Shown here: piece after piece, positions 43,723-53,897 of the stretch
Position numbering within the stretch: the stretch's first letter is position 1
How the letters are laid out: each line of letters opens with the position of its first letter
NCBI GenBank assembly: GCA_947387485.1
Contig: CANDNT010000013.1
Span: forward strand, 40,681-104,680
Direction: 5' to 3'
DNA from: Aquimarina rhabdastrellae
Lineage (GTDB): Bacteria > Bacteroidota > Bacteroidia > Flavobacteriales > Flavobacteriaceae
Length of the DNA stretch: 64,000 nt
Position numbers and translations under genes: made by a program
Notes under the pieces: model-generated
What the model saw: the letters and a program-made list of their open reading frames with translations, nothing else
What the model was told of the DNA's origin: nothing
Databases searched by the model: none

Positions 43723-44748
43723 TTATTTTCTTTTTAAAATAGCTTTATTAATATCTTTAATCAATTGTGGTCCTTCATAAATAAATCCTGTATACAATTG
43801 TACTAGACTTGCTCCTGCATCTAACTTTTCCAGTGCATCTTTGGCTGAATGAATCCCTCCTACTCCTATAATAGGAAACGCTTTGTTACTTTTTTCTGAT
43901 AAAAATCTAATTACTTCTGTAGATCGATGTGTTAATGGTTTACCGCTTAAACCACCCATCTCTTTAGTAACTTCTTCGTTACTTTTAAGGTTTTTACGTT
44001 CAATAGTAGTATTAGTCGCGATGATTCCCGCTATCTTGGTTTCCTTTACTATTGTAATAATATCTAGTAATTGATCATTATTTAAATCTGGAGCTATCTT
44101 TAAGAGAATAGGTTTTGAATTTCCTTTTTCTTTATTCTTCTCTTGTAATGTATTTAATAATGCTGTTAAAGGTTCTTTATCTTGAAGTGCTCTTAAATTA
44201 GGAGTGTTAGGCGAACTTACATTTACCACAAAATAATCTACATAATCAAACAATGCATCAAAACAAATTTTATAATCTTCTACGGCTTGTTCATTAGGAG
44301 TAACTTTATTCTTTCCTATATTTCCACCTATTAATACTCCTTTATTTTTCTTTAAACGTTCTACTGTAGCTTCTACACCCTCATTATTAAATCCCATTCT
44401 ATTAATAATAGCCTGATCTGCTTTTAACCTAAATAAACGCTTTTTGGGATTACCATCTTGTGGTTTAGGTGTTACAGTTCCTATCTCTATAAAACCAAAG
44501 CCAAAATCACTTAGCTCATTGTATAGCTTTGCATCTTTGTCAAATCCTGCTGCTAATCCTACTGGATTTTTGAATGTTAATCCAAAAACTTCTCTTTCCA
44601 ATCTAGGATCATTTACTCCATATATATTTTTAATAATTGATCTCGTTAGTGGTATTTTACATAAAGATCGTACCATTTTAAATGTCAAATGGTGTATACG
44701 TTCTGGATCGTATTGAAATAGTATCGGGCGCAGTATAGATTTATACAT
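43723..44748 (-). CDS. pyrD: Dihydroorotate dehydrogenase (quinone), class 2
   Basis: 341 residues from the ATG at 44748. Landmarks: N-terminal membrane-associated helix region ([17 protein letters not shown]), [14 protein letters not shown] (FMN), [16 protein letters not shown] with the catalytic Ser of class 2, and [27 protein letters not shown]. It oxidises dihydroorotate to orotate at the inner membrane, passing electrons to quinone, in pyrimidine synthesis. A longer ORF start at 44775 lies between the -7 element (44773) and the expected transcription start, so the start at 44748 is chosen. Confidence 0.93.
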   Translation of the reverse strand: MYKSILRPILFQYDPERIHHLTFKMVRSLCKIPLTRSIIKNIYGVNDPRLEREVFGLTFKNPVGLAAGFDKDAKLYNELSDFGFGFIEIGTVTPKPQDGNPKKRLFRLKADQAIINRMGFNNEGVEATVERLKKNKGVLIGGNIGKNKVTPNEQAVEDYKICFDALFDYVDYFVVNVSSPNTPNLRALQDKEPLTALLNTLQEKNKEKGNSKPILLKIAPDLNNDQLLDIITIVKETKIAGIIATNTTIERKNLKSNEEVTKEMGGLSGKPLTHRSTEVIRFLSEKSNKAFPIIGVGGIHSAKDALEKLDAGASLVQLYTGFIYEGPQLIKDINKAILKRK

Positions 44749-44772
44749 TGTGTTGTGTTGTTTTAGTTTGCG

Positions 44773-44780
44773 CAAAAATA
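44773..44780 (-). promoter_or_regulatory. -7 element of pyrD
   Basis: CAAAAATA on the plus strand (TATTTTTG on the minus strand), 25 bp before the chosen ATG. It fixes the start codon, since the upstream candidate would lie at the -7 element. Confidence 0.55.
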
Positions 44781-44835
44781 CGTGTTTATCCCATTTTTAA
44801 ATCAATTTACCTTAATAAAATTTGTATTATAAAAA

Positions 44836-44863
44836 AGCCTCAAATTGTATACAATTTGAGGCT
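44836..44863 (-). terminator. Perfect 28-nt palindrome terminator
   Basis: AGCCTCAAATTGTA at 44836-44849 and its exact complement at 44850-44863 form a loopless palindrome with a T-run on the minus strand (AAAAAA at 44831). It follows the lipoprotein gene ending at 44904. Confidence 0.8.
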
Positions 44864-44903
44864 CTTCTTGATATGTGAAATATCTTATAGTTTTATTAAC
44901 TTC

Positions 44904-45683
44904 TTACAGTTCTGTAAAAGTATAGCTAACTGCTCCTGTTCCTGCGTCTGTAGCTTTTTCAAATGTTAAAGGAAATCCTGATAATACTACTTCTTTATTG
45001 TAAGTAGCAAAACCTGCATCAGAAACATCTGGATGGATTACTAATACTTCATATGGAATATTATCTCCTGTTGCTGGAGTAAAGAATCCATTGAACTCTA
45101 CTATTTCTACAGAATATGCTCCATCTGCTGCTGTACCTGGGAATGTTACTGTCTCAGAACCAGTAACTCCTTCGCTAGATACAATTGTGAATCCATTAGT
45201 ATCTGATTCTCCAGTTTTCACAAATAAATCTAAATCATAAGCATTACCATCAAAAGTAATTCCTATAAACGGGCTATCTGCATCTTCTGGTCCTCCTATA
45301 ATTCTTGTTGTATTATTGTCTACATCAATATCAAAATCTGCGTCATATAATACTTCGATATCATTTAACACTACCTCATTGATTTGACCTAATGCATTCG
45401 TGATCATGATATCGTATGTTGCTACTCCAGCGTTAACTGTTTCATTAAAAACAGTACCATTAACGGTATAAGTTAATAATGCATCTTGAGTAAGCGTTGT
45501 TCCTAAATCTACTGTAACAGGATGTTCTGTAGTTGCTACAGAAACAATCACATCTCCTGTTGTAGCCAATTTTACTTCGTTAATATTTCTAGGTGTAAAT
45601 ATTACATCATCATCTGTATTACAAGATGTAAATGCAAACATAGTGAGTACTGTAAGTACTAATATATATCTAAAATTCTTCAT
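44904..45683 (-). CDS. Uncharacterised surface lipoprotein
   Basis: 259 residues. Lipobox Cys21 followed by NTDDDV, a surface-export signal. The body is beta-rich, with an early LATTGDVIVSVATTEHPVTVDL and a late domain (about 115-255: GNAYDLDLFVKTGESDTNGF, IPYEVLVIHPDVSDAGFATYN) that partly repeats the style of the protein encoded just upstream (DYTLTITFPDGS). No family recognised with confidence. It is the last gene of a three-gene operon with a TonB receptor, so it may bind the same ligand outside the cell. Confidence 0.7.
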   Translation of the reverse strand: MKNFRYILVLTVLTMFAFTSCNTDDDVIFTPRNINEVKLATTGDVIVSVATTEHPVTVDLGTTLTQDALLTYTVNGTVFNETVNAGVATYDIMITNALGQINEVVLNDIEVLYDADFDIDVDNNTTRIIGGPEDADSPFIGITFDGNAYDLDLFVKTGESDTNGFTIVSSEGVTGSETVTFPGTAADGAYSVEIVEFNGFFTPATGDNIPYEVLVIHPDVSDAGFATYNKEVVLSGFPLTFEKATDAGTGAVSYTFTEL

Positions 45684-45703
45684 CTGTCTAAATCTTTAAT
45701 TTA

Positions 45704-46567
45704 TTAATTCGTCTGTGCTAATGTATACGTTATAGTACCATCACTATTGATTACTTTATCTACTAATAAAACGAATCCGTTTTCTGTAATCGTACGTGTA
45801 TACACTTCTTCACTTCCGTCAGGGAAAGTTATTGTTAAGGTATAATCCAATGGAAATGCACCATTAAACTCTTGTACAAAAAGTGAGAATCTACCTTCGT
45901 CTGTAGAACTTGCCCAAGTAAACTCTTCTGGATTTGCAAAAGTAACTCCCGATCCAACTAATAAATCGTTATCTATAACTCTATCTGTATAGAATAATCC
46001 AAAATCTGCATCAAGTGCTAAGGGGAAATCTAATCTAAATGCTACATCTCCATCTGCTACGGTAACAACTCTTGGTAATTCGTCTACTACATTAACTTCT
46101 TTTGTTAAATTTTCTCCTACAAGATATGTTTCTATAGAAGATCCTTGTGTAACAAAATCTTTGATTTTTAAAGTATATACCTCACTAAAATCATCAATAT
46201 TATCATTTACAAAAGAGAAATCTGCTGTTACTGTTGTTGTTCCTGCCGGAACTGTAACTGATTGCGGAATTGAAACTTCTGTAATCACAGAATCATCTGC
46301 TGCGATAGTTTCTATAGAACCATCTGAAGACGTTGCTTCAAAAACTAATTCTCCATCAAATGGTAATGCTTCAGATAATACAATCTCTACACTTGCTACT
46401 CCTCCATCTTCTAATACTACATCTTGTGTATCTGTATTCGTAAAACCTACAGTTACTTTGTGAGGAGTCACAACTAATTCTTCGTTTGCTACATCATCGT
46501 CAGAATCACATGAAACTATACATGTTGCTGCAAATAAACTAAGGGTATATAATATATATTTTTTCAT
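45704..46567 (-). CDS. Surface lipoprotein with Calx-beta-like domain
   Basis: 287 residues. Signal peptide ends in CIVSC (lipobox, Cys20) followed by DSDDDVANEE, a surface-export signal. Residues about 35-130 resemble a Calx-beta-like sandwich (VTVGFTNTDTQDVVLEDGG, VTADFSFVNDNIDDFSEVYTLKI), a calcium- or ligand-binding fold; the rest (about 150-287) is related in style to the downstream protein. Lies between the TonB receptor gene (10 bp) and that protein's gene (20 bp). Confidence 0.7.
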   Translation of the reverse strand: MKKYILYTLSLFAATCIVSCDSDDDVANEELVVTPHKVTVGFTNTDTQDVVLEDGGVASVEIVLSEALPFDGELVFEATSSDGSIETIAADDSVITEVSIPQSVTVPAGTTTVTADFSFVNDNIDDFSEVYTLKIKDFVTQGSSIETYLVGENLTKEVNVVDELPRVVTVADGDVAFRLDFPLALDADFGLFYTDRVIDNDLLVGSGVTFANPEEFTWASSTDEGRFSLFVQEFNGAFPLDYTLTITFPDGSEEVYTRTITENGFVLLVDKVINSDGTITYTLAQTN

Positions 46568-46577
46568 CTTTCTCTTT

Positions 46578-49454
46578 TTATTTTAATACGAAGTTCAATC
46601 TAGCGAATAAGAATCTACCACCAATACCAAATTGTTGTGCTCTTCTTGACCAATCAAATCGTCCACTACTTCTATTATTTTGAATTCCTGCTACATCAGG
46701 ATTTAGATCTGTAGTAGAAGCTCTATCTGGATAAATATCAAAGATATTATTAGCTCCTACTGTTATTGTAAAGTTCTCTGTTGCTTTAAATCCAAAAGAT
46801 AAATCTGTTACTACCTTACCACCAAACTCATCTTGTAAACGTGGATCATTATTTGCTCCTGTTACTTCTCCAAAATATACATTACGTAAGAAAGCATTAA
46901 AACGTCCCATATTCAATGCATTTGTTAAGTTTACTTTTGTACGTGGTACAGACTCTTCTAAATATATTCTTGATGTTTCATCAAAGAATGTATCTATCTG
47001 TCCTGATTGCGCTAATACTTCTGAAGCTTTTGTAGCTCCAACTTTTCTTGTTTGAGAGAAGGTACCTGCCAAATCAGATTTTAATCTCCATCCATTTGCA
47101 AAGTTTGCTTGATGAGTAATTACAACATCTAATCCTTTTGATTCTGTATCTATAGCATTAGCAAAAAATGCAGCTTTCTCTGCCGAAGAAGATATTTCGC
47201 TAGGTACATCAAACTGTCCTGTCAATACCACTCTGTCTTCTATCGCTACAAAATATGCATCTGCAGTAATACTAATATTTGCCGAAGGAATTTTTGCTGT
47301 AAATCCAGCACTAATACTTTGAGAAGTTTCTTCTTTTAATTCTGGAATTCCTAAACGATTTGCAATATCAGAATCATTTGAGAATGTTCCTACTTCTACT
47401 GGCTCTCCATCATCACCAAATAACGTCGATACAGAGTTAAAGTTTAACTGGTGTAATGATGGTGCTCTAAATCCAGTATTAACTGCTGATCTAATGTTGA
47501 AGTTTTCTCCTATTTTATATCTAGAAGCTAACTTAAAGTTGATTGTTGATCCAAAATCACTGTAGTTTTCAAATCTACTTGCTGCACTTACTAACCATTT
47601 TGTAGTAATATCTGCTTCAAGATCAATATAAGCTGCTACACTACTTCTATTTCTAGACAATTCATTTTGTGGGCTAAACCCAGGAAATACCTGTGATCCT
47701 AATGGTCTAGCATTCCCAAAGAAATCTGTAGGTACAGTTTGAGAAACACTAGTTACAGGGTTTCCTTCTACATCATATAATGTATAAGAAGCTTCTTCTC
47801 CTGCAATAATATCATATGCTTCGTATCTGTGCTCCCCTCCAAATGCTACATTAAATCCACTTAATACATCTTCATAATATTTACGTACATCTAAGTTTGT
47901 AGTGTTTTGAGTAAAAGAAAATCCTCCTGCATCAAAAGTAGTTGGAGATGCAGTTCCTAATGAAGCATTAGAAGTATTAGAAATTACAAATAAGAAAGAG
48001 TTTCTTCCCCATGTATTACTAAAATCAACATCCCAGTCACCTATCTTACCTTTAATTCCTGCAGAAATTGATTGATCTTTAATGTTTGAATTAATTTCTG
48101 GTAAGAAACCATTAATATATAAAGGAGTATATGCTCTTGCTTGATTTGGTAATCTATAGAATCCTGCAGAGTTTCCTTTACGTGTACTTAATCCTGCAAA
48201 TGAGTATAACTCTGTTCCTTTATCATCTAATGGTAAAGACATATTAGCAAAGAAACGTCCTCCTCTTAACTCTGATTGTCCAACTCTCATGTTATAATCA
48301 GAACGCTCTTGTCCTCTTACTAATAATTCTTCTTCTGTAGTATCAAAGTTTAATAATGATTGTAATGCACTTACATCAGACGCATTATTAATTTGATCTT
48401 TTAATCCTATATCAAAGTGAGTTACCCCTCTTGAGAAGAACTTAATTTGATCTATACTTAGGTTACTGATATCAGCACCACTTTGAGCAGCCACCCATTC
48501 AATAGAATTATATCCATTAAATATTTGACCTTCCCATTCTTGCATACGGCTATACGCTTCTCTATAATCAAAGTCTCCCGTAAAATTGATGAATCCTCCA
48601 TTTTTTCCTAATGGTAATCCATAACTAGCAGAAATATTTACAGTTTCTCCATCTACTCCTCCTTCTTGCTCATTTGCATTTCTAGAGAAATTTGCACCAG
48701 TAGTTACTGCTACGTTTAATTCGTTTGTTGAATCATTTAATACAATATTAATTACCCCTGCAATTGCATCTGATCCATATTGTGCTGCTGCACCATCTCT
48801 TAGTACTTCTATTCTTTTTATCGCAGCTGCTGGAATAGCATTTAAATCTGTTCCAACATTACCACGACCAAATGTTCCATTTACATTTACTAAAGAAGAA
48901 GTATGTCTTCTTTTCCCGTTGATTAAAACCAATACTTGATCAGGTCCTAATCCTCTTAATGATGCTGGATCAATATGATCTGTACCATCAGAAATAGTTT
49001 GTGTGTTTGAAGAAAAAGAAGGCGCCACATAATTTAAAATTTGATTTAAGTTAACTTGTGGAGATGCCTCTGCAATTTCTTTAACATCGATAACATCAAT
49101 AGGTACAACAGATTCTACAACAGTTCTGTTTGCACTTCTTGATCCTACAAGAACGATCTCGTCCAATGCTACTCCAGATTCCATAGTTACATCTACTACA
49201 GTCCCCGAAACGGTTACTTCTTGTGTTTTAAATCCTACAAAAGAAAATACCAATATCGCTCCTTGGTCAGCTTTAATTGCATATTTTCCGTCATAATCTG
49301 TTACAGTTCCCGAATCGCTCCCTTTAACAATTACAGAAACTCCTGGTAAAGGCTGTGATTGATCGTCAAGAACAGTCCCAGAAATGTCTTGAGCCGATAC
49401 TGCTGCTGTTAGCCCCAAAGAAAACAGCAACAAAAAGATGTAATGTTTAAACAT
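46578..49454 (-). CDS. TonB-dependent receptor with CarbopepD-like domain
   Basis: 958 residues from the ATG at 49454; the ORF extends to 49481, at the -7 element, so that start was rejected. Signal peptide about 1-22 (LTAAVSAQ), CarbopepD_reg-like domain about 23-100 ([20 protein letters not shown]), plug ([74 protein letters not shown]) and a large barrel. It is not accompanied by a SusD gene, so it is not a typical SusCD glycan unit. No iron box; ligand unknown. Two surface lipoproteins follow as likely partners. Confidence 0.85.
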   Translation of the reverse strand: MFKHYIFLLLFSLGLTAAVSAQDISGTVLDDQSQPLPGVSVIVKGSDSGTVTDYDGKYAIKADQGAILVFSFVGFKTQEVTVSGTVVDVTMESGVALDEIVLVGSRSANRTVVESVVPIDVIDVKEIAEASPQVNLNQILNYVAPSFSSNTQTISDGTDHIDPASLRGLGPDQVLVLINGKRRHTSSLVNVNGTFGRGNVGTDLNAIPAAAIKRIEVLRDGAAAQYGSDAIAGVINIVLNDSTNELNVAVTTGANFSRNANEQEGGVDGETVNISASYGLPLGKNGGFINFTGDFDYREAYSRMQEWEGQIFNGYNSIEWVAAQSGADISNLSIDQIKFFSRGVTHFDIGLKDQINNASDVSALQSLLNFDTTEEELLVRGQERSDYNMRVGQSELRGGRFFANMSLPLDDKGTELYSFAGLSTRKGNSAGFYRLPNQARAYTPLYINGFLPEINSNIKDQSISAGIKGKIGDWDVDFSNTWGRNSFLFVISNTSNASLGTASPTTFDAGGFSFTQNTTNLDVRKYYEDVLSGFNVAFGGEHRYEAYDIIAGEEASYTLYDVEGNPVTSVSQTVPTDFFGNARPLGSQVFPGFSPQNELSRNRSSVAAYIDLEADITTKWLVSAASRFENYSDFGSTINFKLASRYKIGENFNIRSAVNTGFRAPSLHQLNFNSVSTLFGDDGEPVEVGTFSNDSDIANRLGIPELKEETSQSISAGFTAKIPSANISITADAYFVAIEDRVVLTGQFDVPSEISSSAEKAAFFANAIDTESKGLDVVITHQANFANGWRLKSDLAGTFSQTRKVGATKASEVLAQSGQIDTFFDETSRIYLEESVPRTKVNLTNALNMGRFNAFLRNVYFGEVTGANNDPRLQDEFGGKVVTDLSFGFKATENFTITVGANNIFDIYPDRASTTDLNPDVAGIQNNRSSGRFDWSRRAQQFGIGGRFLFARLNFVLK

Positions 49455-49478
49455 ATAATAATAATTTTTTAATTTGGC

Positions 49479-49486
49479 CAAAGGTA
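49479..49486 (-). promoter_or_regulatory. -7 element of the TonB receptor/lipoprotein operon
   Basis: CAAAGGTA on the plus strand (TACCTTTG on the minus strand), 25 bp before the ATG at 49454. It resembles the -7 position of pyrD and supports the shorter start. Confidence 0.5.
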
Positions 49487-49621
49487 ATTGTATTTATATT
49501 CAAATGTTACATTATCATCAATATTTTATGAAAATATGTGGTAAAACCGTAAACATAATATCAAAAACAATACATTTACCACAAAACATATACTTTTTTA
49601 ACACAAAAAATTCATTTTAAG

Positions 49622-50863
49622 ATGATTTCAAAACAAAATCTCATCGATCGATTTGTAAGTTATGTTACTGTAGATACCGAAAGTGATCCTAATAGTATGA
49701 CTACTCCTAGTTCAAAAAAACAATGGGATCTAGCACATCAACTCGTAAAAGAACTAAAAGCTATTGGTCTTGAAGATGTTACTATAGATGAGAATGCTTA
49801 TATCATGGCTACTTTACCTTCTAATGTTTCTCATGATGTACCTACTATAGGCTTTATTTCTCATTTTGATACTACTCCAGATTTTACTGGAGCTAATGTC
49901 AAACCTCAAATCATCAAAAATTATGATGGAAAGGATATTGTATTAAACGCAGAACAAAACATAGTTTTATCACCTGATTATTTTGAAGACCTATTATTAT
50001 ATAAAGGACAAACATTAATCACTACCGATGGAACTACACTACTAGGTGCCGATGATAAAGCCGGAATTGCAGAAATTATTTCTGCAATGGAATATTTAGT
50101 TCAACATCCAGAAATCAAACACGGGAAGATACGTGTTGGTTTTACTCCAGATGAAGAAATAGGTAGAGGTGCTCATAAGTTTGATGTAGAAAAATTTGGA
50201 GCTGATTGGGCTTATACGATGGATGGTAGCGAAATTGGCGAACTTGAATATGAAAACTTTAATGCCGCAGGAGCTGTTGTTACTATTAAAGGTAAAATCG
50301 TTCACCCTGGTTATGCAAAAGGGAAAATGATTAACAGTATGTATATCGCTCAAGAATACATCAATGCCTTACCTAGAGAAGAAACTCCAGAACAGACTAG
50401 TGGTCGTGAAGGCTTCTATCATTTATATAGTATTAAAGGTGAAGTCGATCATACTACTTTACAATATATTATAAGAGATCACGATCGTACTCACTTTGAA
50501 GAGCGTAAACAATTTATGAAGAATATAGCTGATGATATCAACAAAAAGCTAGGTGTCGATACTGTTGAGATTGAGATTAAAGATCAATATTTTAATATGA
50601 GAGAAAAGGTTGAACCAGTGATGCATATTGTTGATATTGCAGAAGAAGCTATTAAAGAAGCTGGTATTACTCCTATTATTAAACCTATTAGAGGTGGTAC
50701 TGATGGTTCTCAACTTAGTTTTATGGGATTACCTTGTCCTAATATCTTTGCTGGTGGTCATAATTTTCATGGAAGATATGAATATGTTCCTGTAGAAAGC
50801 ATGCAAAAAGCCATAGAAGTAATTGTTAATATTGCTCAAATTACTGCAAAACGTAATGCATAA
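49622..50863 (+). CDS. pepT: Peptidase T (tripeptidase)
   Basis: 413 residues, M20 metallopeptidase. Landmarks: [13 protein letters not shown] (first zinc His and Asp), [15 protein letters not shown] (bridging Asp), [14 protein letters not shown] (catalytic Glu), [33 protein letters not shown], and [14 protein letters not shown] (last zinc His). It removes the N-terminal residue from tripeptides in the cytoplasm. Length and motifs are full family size. Confidence 0.95.
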   Translation: MISKQNLIDRFVSYVTVDTESDPNSMTTPSSKKQWDLAHQLVKELKAIGLEDVTIDENAYIMATLPSNVSHDVPTIGFISHFDTTPDFTGANVKPQIIKNYDGKDIVLNAEQNIVLSPDYFEDLLLYKGQTLITTDGTTLLGADDKAGIAEIISAMEYLVQHPEIKHGKIRVGFTPDEEIGRGAHKFDVEKFGADWAYTMDGSEIGELEYENFNAAGAVVTIKGKIVHPGYAKGKMINSMYIAQEYINALPREETPEQTSGREGFYHLYSIKGEVDHTTLQYIIRDHDRTHFEERKQFMKNIADDINKKLGVDTVEIEIKDQYFNMREKVEPVMHIVDIAEEAIKEAGITPIIKPIRGGTDGSQLSFMGLPCPNIFAGGHNFHGRYEYVPVESMQKAIEVIVNIAQITAKRNA

Positions 50864-50884
50864 ATAAACCTTCTCTATATAAAC

Positions 50885-50912
50885 AAGCAGGTCATTAAGA
50901 CCTGCTTTTCTT
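50885..50912 (+). terminator. Terminator of pepT
   Basis: AAGCAGGTC (50885-50893) and GACCTGCTT (50899-50907) form the stem over a 5-nt loop, followed by TTCTTTTTT. It begins 22 bp after the stop. Confidence 0.85.
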
Positions 50913-51084
50913 TTTTCTTATGGTATTATTTTACTCAAAAACTACAATTATATATTTACCATAATCACACCACCATAAAACCATAACAAACACATTTACA
51001 ACACAATAAAACAAAACCATTATTCTTTTCCTTTAAATAAAACTGTAACTTGTATTGCTAATAATCAAACTAAAGCTTTTTATT

Positions 51085-51966
51085 ATGCAAAACACTACAA
51101 GTCAAGTATTAGATTCTACAGTTGCTGCTACTACAGCTACAGGAACTACTATTATGGATTCTTTGAGCGGCTTTTACTATTCTATTCAAGCAGGTATAGG
51201 TCAATATGGTCTAAAAATTCTAGGAGGTATACTTGCTCTAATCATTGGTTTATGGATCATTAAAATGGTTATGAAAGCTATTACCAAAGCGTTTGACAAA
51301 AGTAAAATCGATCACACGTTAAAACCTTTCCTTGTTACACTTGTAAATTTTTTACTAAAAGTATTATTATTCATTTCCATTGCTGGAATAGTAGGTATTC
51401 CTACTGCCACCTTTGCCGCTTTACTTGCTGCTATAGGTTTAGCTATAGGTGGCGCTTTTAATGGATCACTAGGACATATGGCTGCTGGAGTAATGCTATT
51501 AATTTTTAGACCTTTTAAAGTTGGTGATCTTATCGAAACTGGTGGTAAATTGGGGTTTGTTAAAGAAATCTCTGTCTTTGTAACTATCCTTGAAACCTTT
51601 CAAAATAAAACAGAAATCATACCTAATGGTGCTATTACTTCTGGCACGATTACAAATCTAACTACTATAGGAAATTTAAGAGTAGATATGCCTTTCGGGA
51701 TTCAATATGGTGCAGATATTAAGAAGGCAAAACAAATTGTACTGGATGTTTTATCAAATGATCCTAATGTATTAAAAGAACCAGCTCCTCGAGTTGCCGT
51801 TAATAATTTAGGTGCAAATGGGATTGAGTTATTAGCGTTGCCTTATGCTAGTTGCGAAACCTATTGGGATGTATACTGGGATACTCGTCAACAAATTGTT
51901 GAAGCTTTGGGAGCTGCTAGTTATGATGCTCCACTACCACAACGTATTGTTACTATGAAAAGTTAA
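51085..51966 (+). CDS. Small-conductance mechanosensitive channel (MscS family)
   Basis: 293 residues from the ATG at 51085 (the longer ORF from 51055 has no homology support). Three membrane helices are visible (about 30-150), the third with the pore-lining glycine/alanine pattern AALLAAIGLAIGGAFNGSLG, followed by AAGVMLLIFRPFKVGDLIE and the beta domain EIIPNGAITSGTITN. It releases solutes when cells swell. Size fits the E. coli MscS type. It is transcribed alone. Confidence 0.92.
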   Translation: MQNTTSQVLDSTVAATTATGTTIMDSLSGFYYSIQAGIGQYGLKILGGILALIIGLWIIKMVMKAITKAFDKSKIDHTLKPFLVTLVNFLLKVLLFISIAGIVGIPTATFAALLAAIGLAIGGAFNGSLGHMAAGVMLLIFRPFKVGDLIETGGKLGFVKEISVFVTILETFQNKTEIIPNGAITSGTITNLTTIGNLRVDMPFGIQYGADIKKAKQIVLDVLSNDPNVLKEPAPRVAVNNLGANGIELLALPYASCETYWDVYWDTRQQIVEALGAASYDAPLPQRIVTMKS

Positions 51967-51984
51967 ATCCTTTTATTGATATAC

Positions 51985-52019
51985 AAAAAGAGCGATAATT
52001 ATAAATTATCGCTCTTTTT
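51985..52019. terminator. Bidirectional terminator between mscS and yajC
   Basis: Arms 51985-52000 and 52004-52019 are perfect complements (core GAGCGATAATT/AATTATCGCTC) with A and T runs at the outer ends, suited to both flanking genes. Confidence 0.85.
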
Positions 52020-52037
52020 ATCTTTTGTAGCTACAGC

Positions 52038-52331
52038 TTATTTTTTCTTTTCTGGAGCTGGAGCATTTAATTTTTGACTCATCTCCATTGATATAGCAGA
52101 TTTATCAAAAGTTAATTTTCCTGATCCAGTCTCAATAATTACTGTATTATTTTTTTCGCTAAGATCAAAAATCTTACCATGTAATCCACTTTTAGTTATT
52201 ACACGATCACCTTTTTTTAATGCGTTAGCAAATTCTTTTTCCTTTTTAGCTTTTTGCATTTGTGGACGTATCATAAAAAAATACAATACCACAAACATTA
52301 AGACAAAAGGAAGTAAACTTTGAATATCCAT
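52038..52331 (-). CDS. yajC: Preprotein translocase accessory subunit YajC
   Basis: 97 residues. One N-terminal membrane helix (FVLMFVVLYFFMI) is followed by the family signature IRPQMQKAKKEKEFANALKKGDRVITKSGLHG. YajC associates with SecDF at the inner membrane. It follows the DUF1573 gene by 6 bp; NusB-DUF1573-YajC is a familiar order in Bacteroidota. Confidence 0.92.
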   Translation of the reverse strand: MDIQSLLPFVLMFVVLYFFMIRPQMQKAKKEKEFANALKKGDRVITKSGLHGKIFDLSEKNNTVIIETGSGKLTFDKSAISMEMSQKLNAPAPEKKK

Positions 52332-52337
52332 ATATTA

Positions 52338-52817
52338 TTAGTGAGCTGCTGGTGCTCCTGCTGCTGGATTAGCTTTAGGAGTTACTAATGCTTTAATTTT
52401 GATCGTTTCTTTACCTTTTTCAGTGTTTGCTACGATAGTAACAGTCTTAGTTTGAGCGTTAGGTTTTCCATTAGAGTTAAATTTAACTAACATCTCTCCT
52501 GTTGCTCCTGGTGCTACTGGTTGTTTTGGCCATTCTGGAACTGTACATCCACAGCTTCCTTTTGCACTTACAATCACTAATGGAGATTTTCCTGTGTTTG
52601 TAAATGAGAATTTGTGCTCAACAACATCTCCCTCGTTAATTGTTCCAAAGTCATGCTCAACTTCAGCAAAAGTCATTACTGGGAAATTAGCTTCTTTTGC
52701 ATCACGTTCTGCTGCACTAGCTACATTTTCTTCTTTTACTTTTTCTGCTGCATTTTCTTTACATGATGTGAATGCAAAAGCAATAACACCGGCTAGAATT
52801 AAGATTCCTTTTTTCAT
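52338..52817 (-). CDS. DUF1573 lipoprotein
   Basis: 159 residues. Signal peptide with lipobox Cys19, followed by KENAAEKV, without an acidic surface signal, so probably periplasmic. One DUF1573 domain (MTFAEVEHDFGTINEGDVVEH, SFTNTGKSPLVIVSAKGSCGC, KFNSNGKPNAQTKTVTI), an Ig-like fold. The conserved GCTVP metal- or ligand-type loop is present. Function unknown; its place between nusB and yajC is conserved in the phylum. Confidence 0.88.
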   Translation of the reverse strand: MKKGILILAGVIAFAFTSCKENAAEKVKEENVASAAERDAKEANFPVMTFAEVEHDFGTINEGDVVEHKFSFTNTGKSPLVIVSAKGSCGCTVPEWPKQPVAPGATGEMLVKFNSNGKPNAQTKTVTIVANTEKGKETIKIKALVTPKANPAAGAPAAH

Positions 52818-52867
52818 TACTTGAGTTTTTAATTTTTGAAAGGGTTAAATTTACTACTTTTTTTAAA

Positions 52868-53812
52868 TTACATGAGTCCACGACCCATTTTATTTAATTT
52901 ATTACTTTGTTTGTATTCTTTGGAAATTTTGTCCAATATACCGTTGATAAATATACTACTTTTAGGTGTACTATATTCTTTAGAAAGTTCTAAATATTCG
53001 TTAATAGTTACTTTTACTGGTATTGACGGGAATTTTAAGAACTCACAAATTGCCATTTTTATATTGATTTTATCCAATTCGGCAATTCTATCTTTATCCC
53101 AATTTGGTGTCTTTCCTTCTATTTCTGCTTCAAATTCTACACTATTTAATGCTGTTTTTCTGAAAAGATCTAACGCAAATTGTTTGTCTTCAAAATCCTT
53201 GAAAAGTTTTGGCAATGGCATATGCTCATCACTACTTTCTTCAATTTTACGTAAAAACTTAACTATAGTCGTATTGATTACTGGTACGTCATCAACCCAA
53301 GTTAAACGCTTATCTTCTATATAATCGTATAATTTATCATTAGGAGCGATTATTTCTTTGAAGATTTCGATAACAAATTCCTTATCTTCTTGAAAAGAAC
53401 TTTCATTAGTACTCATGTATTTTTTATAAATATCACTTTCCTTAATTTCATTCCAAAGAATAACTATATACTCATTGTCAAGCTCCCAATAATTCAATTT
53501 CTTACGTTCAACTTGTTCTTTTAAAGGAAAATTATCTTCCAATAATTGAAAAACGTCGTTTGTGATAAATTTTTGGTTTGGATTTTTCTCTTCTGTAGTC
53601 GCTAGAAATTTGTTTTGACTTTTAGTAATAAAGTCTTCTACGTGTTTACGAATCTCTACTAATAATTGCAGGTTAACTAGAAGTAGGTCATACATTTGAT
53701 CCATACTGTGTAGTAGGAACTTTCTCTCTTTATCAAGGTTGTCACTATTAGCTTGCTCCATAGCATAGAGCGATTGCATTACTTTTACTCGAATATGTCT
53801 TCTGGTTAACAT
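52868..53812 (-). CDS. nusB: Transcription antitermination protein NusB
   Basis: 314 residues, about twice the length of E. coli NusB, as usual in Bacteroidota. The N-terminus (MLTRRHIRVKVMQSLYAME) is the family start and the C-terminal third (KTPNWDKDRIAELDKINIKMAICEFL, then IPVKVTINEYLELSKEYSTPKS) is the all-helical core. The long middle part is specific to the phylum. It joins NusE in rRNA antitermination complexes. First gene of the operon with DUF1573 and yajC. Confidence 0.92.
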   Translation of the reverse strand: MLTRRHIRVKVMQSLYAMEQANSDNLDKERKFLLHSMDQMYDLLLVNLQLLVEIRKHVEDFITKSQNKFLATTEEKNPNQKFITNDVFQLLEDNFPLKEQVERKKLNYWELDNEYIVILWNEIKESDIYKKYMSTNESSFQEDKEFVIEIFKEIIAPNDKLYDYIEDKRLTWVDDVPVINTTIVKFLRKIEESSDEHMPLPKLFKDFEDKQFALDLFRKTALNSVEFEAEIEGKTPNWDKDRIAELDKINIKMAICEFLKFPSIPVKVTINEYLELSKEYSTPKSSIFINGILDKISKEYKQSNKLNKMGRGLM

Positions 53813-53842
53813 AAATTACAAAGAACCGTTTTTAAAATTAAA

Positions 53843-53878
53843 AGAGCGAAAGTATTGTACTTTCGCTCTGCAAAAATA
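53843..53878 (-). terminator. Leucine dehydrogenase terminator with overlapping promoter
   Basis: AGAGCGAAAGTA (53843-53854) pairs perfectly with TACTTTCGCTCT (53858-53869) over a 3-nt loop and is followed on the minus strand by a T-run. A -7 element TATTTTTG (CAAAAATA, 53871-53878) lies just before it, so a nusB promoter may start inside the hairpin. Confidence 0.65.
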
Positions 53879-53897
53879 AAATTATTTTTTATCTCTT

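Noticed and set aside
44749..44775. Longer start of pyrD
   Set aside because: It would start at the -7 element, upstream of any transcript start.
46161..46463. Antisense open frame over the Calx-beta lipoprotein
   Set aside because: Opposite strand of a well supported gene, with no start context or homology.
52836..53324. Long open frame opposite nusB
   Set aside because: Hydrophobic shadow of an AT-rich coding strand; nusB on the other strand has clear family motifs.
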